From Nonomuraea sp. PA05 (lineage in GTDB: Bacteria; Actinomycetota; Actinomycetes; Streptosporangiales; Streptosporangiaceae): a stretch of 64,000 nucleotides of DNA. This document shows, piece by piece, positions 15,648 to 22,709 of this stretch; within the stretch, counting starts at the first letter, position 1; every line of letters starts with the position of its first letter. A model generated the notes under the pieces. The model was not told the DNA's origin and did no database searches. It saw only the letters and a program-made list of their open reading frames with translations. Made by a program: the position numbers and the translations under genes. Location: the NCBI RefSeq assembly GCF_008086045.1, contig NZ_VSEY01000050.1:23772-87771 (forward strand), given 5' to 3'.

Positions 15648-17285
15648 ATGCGCCCTTCGCAGGTACATGTCCGCGGCCTTCCCCTGCCCGATCTGCTTCT
15701 CGAACTGCTGGACGCAGCAGCCTGGCCACCTTCCGGTGACACCGCGACCCCATGGTTCGAAGACCCGATGGACTTCCTGGCGGGCATCGACGAGATCCGC
15801 CGCGAATCCGCGGCCCTCCTGCACCTCAGCGAAGATCCGGCCACCGCGGACCTCTTCCGGCTGGCGCGCGGCAGCCAGTCCCCCGACCTGGTCGAGCTGC
15901 CCTGGCTCGACATCGAGCTGGCCGTGCTCATCGCGGTCAACCGCCATGCCGGGGACGACATCGCCATCGCCCTCGACTACCGCCGCGGCAGCGCCGACCC
16001 CGCCGTAGTCGCCTCCGACCCGTGCACCGGCTGGCGGATGATCGCGCCGGCGTTCTCTGCCCTCGCCGCCTCCTTGGGCCTGCACGGACACCGCCGCTAC
16101 CACTACGTCGGCCCCGACGACCTCCTCCGCTCAGGTGGCCTCGGATGTCCGATCACCTCCCATGAGGACCTGGCCGCGTGGCTGGCCCGGCAGGACGATC
16201 ACGATCGTCTGGAGCCGTTCACGTTCGTCATCGACCAGAGCACGACGCTCCGCCTCGCCCCGCAGCGCAGCGAGCACGTCGTCTGCGCCGGCGGGGCGCC
16301 GGTGCTGAGCGCCGGTGAGATCACGTTCGAGCGGGACGGCGACGTCTGGCGGGTGCGGGAGATCAGCAACCAGTCGACCGGATACTGCCCTGACGTCTCC
16401 TCATGGTCGGCCGTCCGCACCGCCCTCGACGGCGCGGGCCTCGACCACCCCGGGGCCTTCACCTTGCCGATCGTCTTCCGCCGCTGCCCGCGCTGCGGGC
16501 AGCTCAACATCGTGAAGGACGATCACTTCCACTGCGCGGTGTGCGACGCGGACCTGCTCGATCGTGGAGCTGTAGGCAGCCTCGTGTCGGGGACGGTCGT
16601 GGCGGACGAGCGGCCCTTCGGTCCAAGAATCCGGCTCGACGGAGACTTGGCTTCGACGCCCGCGCACATCAGGGACTACCCGTGGCACGGAACGAGGGCC
16701 GAGGCGGCGAGGATCGGGCAGCGTGTCACCGGCGAAGTCGTCTCCGTCGACACGGAACGGATCTGGCTGTCTCTGGCGGCCACCGAGCACCCGGAGCTCT
16801 GGACGTTCCTGAAGGGCCTGCGTGCGGGGGAGGTGCTCACCGGGCGGATCGCCGACGTCCAGAACTTCGGGGTGTTCGTCGCCCTGGACGAAGGCCCGCC
16901 GCACCCCACCTACCCCGGCGTGGGATTCGTGACGACCCCTGAGCTGTCGTGGAAACACTTCGAGCAGGTGACGGATGTCGTCCGCAGCGGGCAACCCGTT
17001 CGCGGGGAGGTGCTCGCCTTCGACACCTACAACGGCGAGGCCAGGCTCTCCCTGCGCGCGCTGCAGCCGGACCCGTTCCAGGTGTTCGCCGACGAGGCCG
17101 AGGTGGGACAGCAGTTCCCGGGGGTCGTCACCAAGGTTGTCCCGTTCGGGGTGTTCGTCAGGATCGCGGACGGCGTCGAAGGGCTCATCCCTAGCAAGGG
17201 CGTCCAGCCGGGTGACTCCGTCCAGGTGTCCATCGTCGAGCTGGACCGCGACCGGCGCCGCCTGCTCCTGACGCGCGTCCGGTAA
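15648..17285 (+). CDS. Zinc-ribbon protein with C-terminal S1 RNA-binding repeats
   Basis: About 545 residues from ATG 15648; a further in-frame start at 15543 would add 35 unlikely residues. The N-terminal 270 residues are a conserved actinomycete region of unknown function (PWFEDPMDFLAGIDEIRRES, PWLDIELAVLIAVNR, REISNQSTGYCPDVSSW). A C4 zinc ribbon follows (CPRCGQ...CAVCD, residues about 280-302). Then come three S1/OB-type segments: about 354-385 (divergent), 391-472 (GRIADVQNFGVFVALDE) and 484-545 (GVVTKVVPFGVFVRIADGVE). The S1 repeats imply RNA or ribosome binding. This combination is not one I can name. Confidence 0.8.
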   Translation: MRPSQVHVRGLPLPDLLLELLDAAAWPPSGDTATPWFEDPMDFLAGIDEIRRESAALLHLSEDPATADLFRLARGSQSPDLVELPWLDIELAVLIAVNRHAGDDIAIALDYRRGSADPAVVASDPCTGWRMIAPAFSALAASLGLHGHRRYHYVGPDDLLRSGGLGCPITSHEDLAAWLARQDDHDRLEPFTFVIDQSTTLRLAPQRSEHVVCAGGAPVLSAGEITFERDGDVWRVREISNQSTGYCPDVSSWSAVRTALDGAGLDHPGAFTLPIVFRRCPRCGQLNIVKDDHFHCAVCDADLLDRGAVGSLVSGTVVADERPFGPRIRLDGDLASTPAHIRDYPWHGTRAEAARIGQRVTGEVVSVDTERIWLSLAATEHPELWTFLKGLRAGEVLTGRIADVQNFGVFVALDEGPPHPTYPGVGFVTTPELSWKHFEQVTDVVRSGQPVRGEVLAFDTYNGEARLSLRALQPDPFQVFADEAEVGQQFPGVVTKVVPFGVFVRIADGVEGLIPSKGVQPGDSVQVSIVELDRDRRRLLLTRVR

Positions 17286-17401
17286 TTCGGTTGCGGGCGC
17301 CTCAGGCGTCCTCGTAGCCTCATGGACATGCGCCTTTACCAGTGATTCGCAAGCAAGCAATCGTCACCCGCCGACTTCCGAACCAGGTAGAGGAGCCTCG
17401 T

Positions 17402-17521
17402 ATGCGTGCACGCTCGAACAACCAGAAAGGCCGCCCCACGCTGCCCGTGGTGCGACCGATGCCCAAGATGCCGCAGCGGCCCATCGCGCCGCCGCGCCGC
17501 ATCCCGCCGAAGGGCAGATAG
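17402..17521 (+). CDS. 39-residue basic proline-rich small protein
   Basis: A short ORF with a good ribosome site (GAGGAG about 7 nt upstream of ATG 17402). The product is MRARSNNQKGRPTLPVVRPM followed by a Pro/Arg-rich tail ending PPKGR; 39 residues, strongly basic. A very stable terminator hairpin follows 24 nt later, completing a start-to-terminator unit. The function is unknown. Confidence 0.5.
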   Translation: MRARSNNQKGRPTLPVVRPMPKMPQRPIAPPRRIPPKGR

Positions 17522-17545
17522 AGCAACTACCGGGATGGGTAGTTA

Positions 17546-17586
17546 GGCGAGCGCCGCCCCCTGTTACGCCCGGGGCGGCGCTCGCC
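17546..17586. terminator. Strong bidirectional terminator hairpin
   Basis: A 15-bp perfect stem, GGCGAGCGCCGCCCC (17546-17560) with GGGGCGGCGCTCGCC (17572-17586), and an 11-nt loop. CGCTTTTGC follows on the plus strand. It serves the small ORF and the convergent thiolase. Confidence 0.9.
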
Positions 17587-17593
17587 GCTTTTG

Positions 17594-18739
17594 CTACAGC
17601 CTCTCGATGATGGTGACGTTGGCCTGGCCGCCGCCCTCGCACATCGTCTGCAGCCCGTACCGGCCGCCGGTGCGCTCCAGCTCGTGCAGCAGCTTGGTCA
17701 TCAGGATCGCGCCCGTGCCGCCCAGCGGGTGACCGAGGGCGATCGCGCCGCCGTTCGGGTTGACCTTGGCCGGGTCGGCGCCGAGCTCGTGCATCCAGGC
17801 CAGCGGCACCGGGGCGAACGCCTCGTTGATCTCGACGGCGTCGATCTCGTCGATCGACATGCCGGCCTTCTTCAGCGCCCGCTGGGTGGCGGGGATCGGC
17901 GCGGTCAGCATGTAGACGGGGTCGTCGCCCATGAGCGCGAGTTGGTGGATGCGGGCCCTCGGGGTCAGGCCGTGGTCGCGTACGGCCTGCTCGGAGGCGA
18001 TGAGCACGGCGCCCGAGCCGTCCGAGATCTGGGAGGAGGTAGCGGCGGTGATCTGCCCGCCCTCCTTCAGCGTCTTCAGGCCGGCCATCTTCTCCAGCGT
18101 CGTGTCGGCGCGCGGGCCCTCGTCGTCCTCGACACCGTTGATCGGGGCGATCTGGTCCTTGAAGTAGCCGTTGGCGATGGCCTTGGCGGCGCGCTGGTGC
18201 GACTCGAACGCGAACTGCTCCAGCACCTCCCGCGTGTAGCCCCACTTCTCGCACATCAGCTCCGCGCCGCGGAACTGCGAGATTTCCTGCTTGCCGTAGC
18301 GCTCCACCCACTTCTCGCCGAACGGGAAGGGCATGCCCTTCTCCAGCGCGGCCGTGATCGACGAGCCCATGGGCACGATGCTCATCGACTCGACGCCGCC
18401 GGCCACGACCAGGTCCTGCGTACCGGACATGACGCCCTGAGCGGCGAAGTGGATCGACTGCTGCGAGGAGCCGCACTGCCGGTCGATGGTGACGCCGGCG
18501 GTGGTCTCGGGCAGCCCAGCGGACAACCAGGCATTTCTCGCTATGTCCATGCTCTGGGGCCCGAACTGCATGACGCACCCCATGATGACGTCCTCGACCG
18601 CCTCTGGGTCGACGCCAGTGCGGTCGATCAGCGCCTTCAGCGTGTGAGCGGCCAGGTCAGTGGGGTGGACGGTGGAAAGACCGCCCTTCTTCTTGCCGAC
18701 CGGGGTGCGGACCGCCCCGACGATGTACGCCTCTGCCAC
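17594..18739 (-). CDS. Acetyl-CoA acyltransferase (thiolase), possibly steroid or fatty acid beta-oxidation
   Basis: A 381-residue thiolase. The nucleophile is Cys89 in DRQCGSSQQ, the base residues are His337 in GHPLGGTGA and Cys367 in MCEGGGQANV, and NEAFAP is intact. It cleaves 3-ketoacyl-CoA with CoA, or runs the reverse condensation. The QCGSSQQ variant and overall pattern resemble FadA5/FadA6-type thiolases of mycobacterial sterol catabolism more than PhaA, but chain specificity is not certain. Two copies of an AACCGAAT-containing element lie upstream. The gene lies downstream of the 18797 gene on the same strand, 57 bp apart, with a separate promoter likely. Confidence 0.92.
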   Translation of the reverse strand: MAEAYIVGAVRTPVGKKKGGLSTVHPTDLAAHTLKALIDRTGVDPEAVEDVIMGCVMQFGPQSMDIARNAWLSAGLPETTAGVTIDRQCGSSQQSIHFAAQGVMSGTQDLVVAGGVESMSIVPMGSSITAALEKGMPFPFGEKWVERYGKQEISQFRGAELMCEKWGYTREVLEQFAFESHQRAAKAIANGYFKDQIAPINGVEDDEGPRADTTLEKMAGLKTLKEGGQITAATSSQISDGSGAVLIASEQAVRDHGLTPRARIHQLALMGDDPVYMLTAPIPATQRALKKAGMSIDEIDAVEINEAFAPVPLAWMHELGADPAKVNPNGGAIALGHPLGGTGAILMTKLLHELERTGGRYGLQTMCEGGGQANVTIIERL

Positions 18740-18752
18740 AGTGCCTCCTGGA

Positions 18753-18771
18753 AACCGAGCATTATTCGGTT
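18753..18771. promoter_or_regulatory. Operator-like dyad upstream of the thiolase
   Basis: AACCGAGCATTATTCGGTT on the plus strand: arms AACCGA and TCGGTT around 7 nt. It lies 14 bp from the thiolase start, a repressor position. Its half-site AACCGAAT (minus strand) recurs in the shared element at 18791-18806 and 45301-45316. Confidence 0.55.
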
Positions 18772-18790
18772 ACTAGTGGCAGGGTACAAC

Positions 18791-18806
18791 AGAACCTCAT
18801 TCGGTT
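18791..18806 (-). promoter_or_regulatory. Shared element AACCGAATGARGTTCT, copy 1
   Basis: Minus strand AACCGAATGAGGTTCT. It overlaps the stop codon of the 18797 gene and lies about 52 bp upstream of the thiolase start. It matches 15 of 16 bases of the element at 45301-45316, upstream of the hydroxyacyl-CoA dehydrogenase operon. Confidence 0.45.
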
Positions 18807-19666
18807 GCAGGGTCCGTGGGGGGTACGGCCTTCTCCTCGACGGCACCCTTCTTCGCGGCATCCTCCTTCGCGGCGTCTTCCCCTGCGGGGTCTTCCTGCG
18901 CAGCGGCTTCCTCTACGGGGTCTTCCTCCGGAGCGGCTTCCTCCGCGGCGACTTCCTCTGCGGCGGCTTCCTCTGCGGCGGCTTCCTCTGCGGCGTCCTC
19001 CGTGCCCGGTGCCACGAGGTCCTCCGGCGCGTCGATCCGGAACCGCCAACGGTCCACCGGGATGCCGTTCAGCGCCTCAGACAGCTCCAGCGCCAGCGCG
19101 CCCAGCTTCACCTGGTCATCGCCGCGCAGCTCGATCGCCGTCAGCTCGGTCGCGAAAGGCAGCAGCTCCTGTACGGCCGGAGGCTGCCCCTTCTGCGGCA
19201 CCAGCGCCGCCCTGATCTCACCGGCCGTGAAGGTGAACTCGTCCTCCTCGTCCTGCTGCAGCAGGGGTTCCAGCTCCTCGGCGCTCGGACGTACCGGCAG
19301 AATCACCGCAGGCCCGCTCTCAGCGCCGCCGTCGGCCGGATCGCTCACCTCACCCCGGCACACCGCCAGCCCGCCCAGCCGGAAGGCCAGCCCCTCGGCC
19401 AGGTAGCGGTCGAAGAAGTCGAGCGGCAACGGGCCATCGGCCGCCACCCGGACCGCCCACGCCTCCGCCAGCTCGCCGCCGGTCAGATCCTTGTCCGCCT
19501 CGACGGGGGCGTGCACGCGGACGTCCACCGCCACGACGTCGTCGCCGTCCAGCCTGGCGTTCGGGTCGGCGAGCTGGACGATGCGCAGCAGCTCGCGTGG
19601 ATCAGGTTTGGCGGGCAGTGCCGCCGTGGGGCCAGTACGCAGTCTCCGCTTCGCCATCCAGCCCAT
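18797..19666 (-). CDS. Unknown protein with acidic EA-repeat tail, in the sortase locus
   Basis: A 289-residue protein from ATG 19666, with GGAGGCGGG upstream. The N-terminal 210 residues form an alpha/beta-looking region with no recognised domain. The last 75 residues are a low-complexity Glu/Ala tract (repeats of EEAA and EEVAAEEAAPEED), encoded by repeated GGCGGCTTCCTCT-like DNA. There is no signal peptide or membrane helix, so it is probably cytoplasmic. It starts 15 nt after the class F sortase stop and is probably in the same operon. Its relation to surface anchoring is unknown. Confidence 0.7.
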   Translation of the reverse strand: MGWMAKRRLRTGPTAALPAKPDPRELLRIVQLADPNARLDGDDVVAVDVRVHAPVEADKDLTGGELAEAWAVRVAADGPLPLDFFDRYLAEGLAFRLGGLAVCRGEVSDPADGGAESGPAVILPVRPSAEELEPLLQQDEEDEFTFTAGEIRAALVPQKGQPPAVQELLPFATELTAIELRGDDQVKLGALALELSEALNGIPVDRWRFRIDAPEDLVAPGTEDAAEEAAAEEAAAEEVAAEEAAPEEDPVEEAAAQEDPAGEDAAKEDAAKKGAVEEKAVPPTDPATE

Positions 19667-19680
19667 GCCCGCCTCCGCGC

Positions 19681-20439
19681 TCAGCTTCTGTAAGAGCTCG
19701 TCATCGTGGCGTACACGATGACGTTGTCCGTGTAGTGCCCGGTGGTCCGATCGTAGGTGCCACCGCAGGTGATGAGGTGCAGTTGGGCGTTCTGCTGCTC
19801 CCCGTACACGCGCTGGGTCGGGAAGGTCTTCTTGTCCGCCTGCTCCACGCCGCCCACCGTGAACACCGCGGTCGTCTTGTCCTGGCGCTTGACCTCGATG
19901 GTGTCGCCGTTCTTCAGCTCCGGCAAGCGGGCGAAGACGGCGGCGCGAGTGCGGGTGTCCTTGTGCCCGAGCAGGACGGCCGGGCCCACCTCACCCGGGG
20001 TGGACATGTTCCGGTACCAGCCCACCAGGTTGTGGTTCTCCGACGGAGGGACCTGGATCGAGCCGTCCTTCTTAAGACCTACCGACTGGATCGGGGCGTT
20101 GATGCCCAGCCGCTTGACCACCAGCCTGATCGGGGTCGACGGCAGCATCGGAGGCGCCGGGGTGATCTGCGGCAGCGGCGGCGGGACGTTCGCCGGCGCC
20201 TGGAACCACGCCTGCTCGGGCTGGGCCGACTGCTTCGGCTGGGCCTGGAGGTTCAGGGTGTCCCTGCTGCTGCTCTGGAGGCCGTACTCCTCGGGGGACC
20301 TCAGCACGATCAGCAGACCCGCCACGACCGTCACCACGCCGGCTATCGCGGCCGTGATCAGGACCGCCCTGAGTGCGGTGCTGCCCTTGTCCTGGGGTGG
20401 CGGCGGGTTCTGGCTGCCGTACGGGTAGTAGCTCGACAC
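19681..20439 (-). CDS. Class F sortase (sortase A of the tandem locus)
   Basis: A 252-residue transpeptidase. A proline-rich cytoplasmic start is followed by one membrane helix (residues 24-46, VLITAAIAGVVTVVAGLLIV) and an extracellular Pro-rich linker. The sortase barrel has His159 (VLLGHKDTR) and the nucleophile Cys225 in HLITCGGTYD, with the class F ending HYTDNVIVYA. GTG 20439. It begins 3 nt after the stop of surface protein A, so that protein is the presumed substrate. It is expected to join the substrate's sorting motif to peptidoglycan or to another surface protein. Confidence 0.9.
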   Translation of the reverse strand: MSSYYPYGSQNPPPPQDKGSTALRAVLITAAIAGVVTVVAGLLIVLRSPEEYGLQSSSRDTLNLQAQPKQSAQPEQAWFQAPANVPPPLPQITPAPPMLPSTPIRLVVKRLGINAPIQSVGLKKDGSIQVPPSENHNLVGWYRNMSTPGEVGPAVLLGHKDTRTRAAVFARLPELKNGDTIEVKRQDKTTAVFTVGGVEQADKKTFPTQRVYGEQQNAQLHLITCGGTYDRTTGHYTDNVIVYATMTSSYRS

Positions 20440-20442
20440 CGG

Positions 20443-21774
20443 TCAGCCCTTGATCGAACGACGTCGCATCATCAACCCGCCTGCCGCGGCCGCGCCTACC
20501 AGGACTGTGCCGGTGAGGATGAACATCCGGCCGTCAGGGCCCATCGTGCCACCGGCACCGGTGTCCGCGCCCGCCTTCGGGGTTGTGGACTTCCTCGTGG
20601 TGCTGCTGGTGGGGGTGATCGTCACCGTGGAGGTGCGGGTGGTGGTGGGGCGGGGGGTGGTCGTCGTGGGGGTGGGGCTGGGGCTCGGGCTGGTCGAGCC
20701 GTTGCCGACCGTGAAGGTGTACGCCTTCAGACCGGTGGTGGGGGCGGTGCACTTGAGCACGGGGCTGGTCGCGCTGGTGCCGAACGCCAGATCGCCCGCC
20801 GTCAGCGAGACGGTGCCCGTGGTCGTGGGCTTGACCTTGATGGTGATGCTGGGCAGCGTCGTGATGTCCGCGCCCGGCGTGATCGTGGTCGTGAACGAGC
20901 CTTCACCGGTCGCGGTGGCGGGGGCTCCGGCGCCGGTCGCCTTGATCGTGGCGAAGACCTTGCCGCCTGTGGTGGGCCAGGCGGCGGGGGCTACCAGCGG
21001 GTCGCCTGTGGTCTGGATTGTGCCTGTCCAGGTGATCGAGGCGTCGGCGTTGGCGGAGGCGGAGGTGGGAGGGGTCAGGACGACCTTGATGTCCACCTCT
21101 GCCTCGGTGGGGTAGTTCGTGTCTGTGGTGCCGGTGGGGACGTCGCAGACGTAGGCCACGACGTCGTCGTTGGTGCCGCCACCACCACCGGCCTGAACCG
21201 TCATGGAGAGGCCGGTCGCCGGTGTCGCCGACTTGTATGTGCACTCAGTGACGCTTGCCTGGCCACTGGTGGGCGTCGCAGTGATCTTGAAGCCCTTGGT
21301 GGTGTTCACGGTCCCGGGTGTGATCGTGACCGTGCCGCTGGCCGGCGCAGTCACCGTAGCCTCCGCTGTGGCAGGCGACGGCGTAAAGGCCGTTCCACCT
21401 GCGGTCATATTGCTGGTCTGAGTCTTCGTCAGCGTCGCAGGCGTGCCGCCGCCGCCGACCGTGAGGGTGCCTTCGAGCGCAATGGAAGTACCTGTGGCGA
21501 GCGTTGACGTAGCGGTCAAGGTCGTGGGCCAGGCCCACTTGATGGGGGCCGTCCCATTAGGCGCGATCGTGTCAGGCGCCGTAATCGTGACCTTGACACC
21601 GGTGGCCGCGAAGGAGCCACCCGTGCAGTCGTAGGTGACTTCCATCGTCTTGTCCGCCGCGGCCTGAGCCGGAGACGACAGAGCGAGGACCGAGCAAACA
21701 AAGAGGACCAGCGTACTAGCAAGCCCCAACGCGGTCGTATGGGCTAGGCGGCGCCCCACCTGGGACATAAGCAC
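20443..21774 (-). CDS. Surface protein A with non-canonical sortase signal
   Basis: A 443-residue secreted protein. The signal peptide includes LGLASTLVLFVCSVLAL with cleavage near SPAQAAA. Two related domains follow: about 45-185, starting VTYDCTGGS, and about 205-345, starting VAYVCDVPTG. Each has an early Tyr-x-Cys and a later Cys. After a Ser/Thr/Pro stalk (370-400) comes the sorting-like motif TPKAGADTG, then a C-terminal membrane helix (MFILTGTVLVGAAAAGGLM) and the positive tail RRRSIKG. That is the layout of a sortase substrate without LPXTG. Start GTG 21774 or ATG 21768; GGAGAAGGA lies upstream. Confidence 0.85.
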   Translation of the reverse strand: MLMSQVGRRLAHTTALGLASTLVLFVCSVLALSSPAQAAADKTMEVTYDCTGGSFAATGVKVTITAPDTIAPNGTAPIKWAWPTTLTATSTLATGTSIALEGTLTVGGGGTPATLTKTQTSNMTAGGTAFTPSPATAEATVTAPASGTVTITPGTVNTTKGFKITATPTSGQASVTECTYKSATPATGLSMTVQAGGGGGTNDDVVAYVCDVPTGTTDTNYPTEAEVDIKVVLTPPTSASANADASITWTGTIQTTGDPLVAPAAWPTTGGKVFATIKATGAGAPATATGEGSFTTTITPGADITTLPSITIKVKPTTTGTVSLTAGDLAFGTSATSPVLKCTAPTTGLKAYTFTVGNGSTSPSPSPTPTTTTPRPTTTRTSTVTITPTSSTTRKSTTPKAGADTGAGGTMGPDGRMFILTGTVLVGAAAAGGLMMRRRSIKG

Positions 21775-21908
21775 GGGTCCTTCTCCGTTTCAAAGCCAGC
21801 TCAACAGTCGTGCCAGAATTCCAGCCGTTGGTCACGGTTAGGTTGAGATCCTACGAACTGTCCCTGTCAACTTCCCGTAAACCGCCAAATCCACCCCAAC
21901 TTTCCCCC

Positions 21909-22709
21909 TCACCCCTTCTTCTTAGACAACGTTGCGTACACAACTATGTTGTCCGTGTAGTGGTGAGTCGTCTTGTTATAGACCCCACCGCAAGTGATAA
22001 GCCTGAGCTGAGAGTTGCTGGTGTTGCCGTACACCCGCTTCGTCGGGAACGAGTTCTTGCTCGCCTGCTCGATCCCGCTCACCGTGAACCGGGTGACCTT
22101 ACCGTCCGACCGATACACGTAGATCTGGTCACCCTTAGCCAGCTCCCGCAGCCGATCGAAGACAGCGGGCCCCGACCGGGTGCTCACGTGACCGTTGACG
22201 ATCGCCGGACCGGTCTCCCCAGGCACCGGCGACCCCTTGTACCAGCCCGTCTGATTGGGCTTGCTCAGCGGCGGCGTGCCGAGCACGCCCTTCTTGCTCA
22301 CCGTGACGGCACCGATCGGCGCGTTCACCTTGATCTTGGGGATCTTGATCCGGGTCGGCTTCGGCGCGGTCTTGCCCGTCTTGGCCTTGGCCTTGGGGAT
22401 CGACGGCACGACCGGGACGGCCGCCAGCGGGGGCGGCGCGTCCAGGCGGGCCGGGGTCAGCGGGACGTTCTTGCCACCCGGGCCGACCGTCGGCGGCAGG
22501 ATGAACGCGCCCGCGTTCGACATCTCAAGCGTGGACGGCGCGCCCTGGGGTGCGGCGAGCGGCTTTCCCGAGCCGTCGTCCACGGGGGGCGGCGCCAGCG
22601 AGAGCAGGCTCACCATGACCAGGCCGATGCCGCCGAGCGAGCCGGCGATGAGCAGCCCGGGCAGCGCCCGCTGCGTCGGCGTCCTCTCCTCCTGCTGCTG
22701 CTCCTCCAT
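21909..22709 (-). CDS. Class F sortase (sortase B of the tandem locus)
   Basis: A 266-residue protein. The membrane helix is near residues 17-38, followed by a Pro/Ala/Lys-rich linker and the sortase domain with His174 (IVNGHVSTR) and Cys240 (LRLITCGGVYN), ending HYTDNIVVYA. Where sortase A has CGGTYDR this one has CGGVYNK, so the residues next to the nucleophile diverge. ATG 22709 overlaps the stop of surface protein B by one base (TGATG), a tight translational coupling that ties enzyme to substrate. Confidence 0.9.
   Translation of the reverse strand: MEEQQQEERTPTQRALPGLLIAGSLGGIGLVMVSLLSLAPPPVDDGSGKPLAAPQGAPSTLEMSNAGAFILPPTVGPGGKNVPLTPARLDAPPPLAAVPVVPSIPKAKAKTGKTAPKPTRIKIPKIKVNAPIGAVTVSKKGVLGTPPLSKPNQTGWYKGSPVPGETGPAIVNGHVSTRSGPAVFDRLRELAKGDQIYVYRSDGKVTRFTVSGIEQASKNSFPTKRVYGNTSNSQLRLITCGGVYNKTTHHYTDNIVVYATLSKKKG

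Noticed and set aside
17594..19693. A 700-codon plus-strand frame over thiolase and the 18797 gene, including GFLxG-like repeats
   Set aside because: The repeats are the complement of the Glu/Ala-coding tract; the minus-strand genes explain the region.
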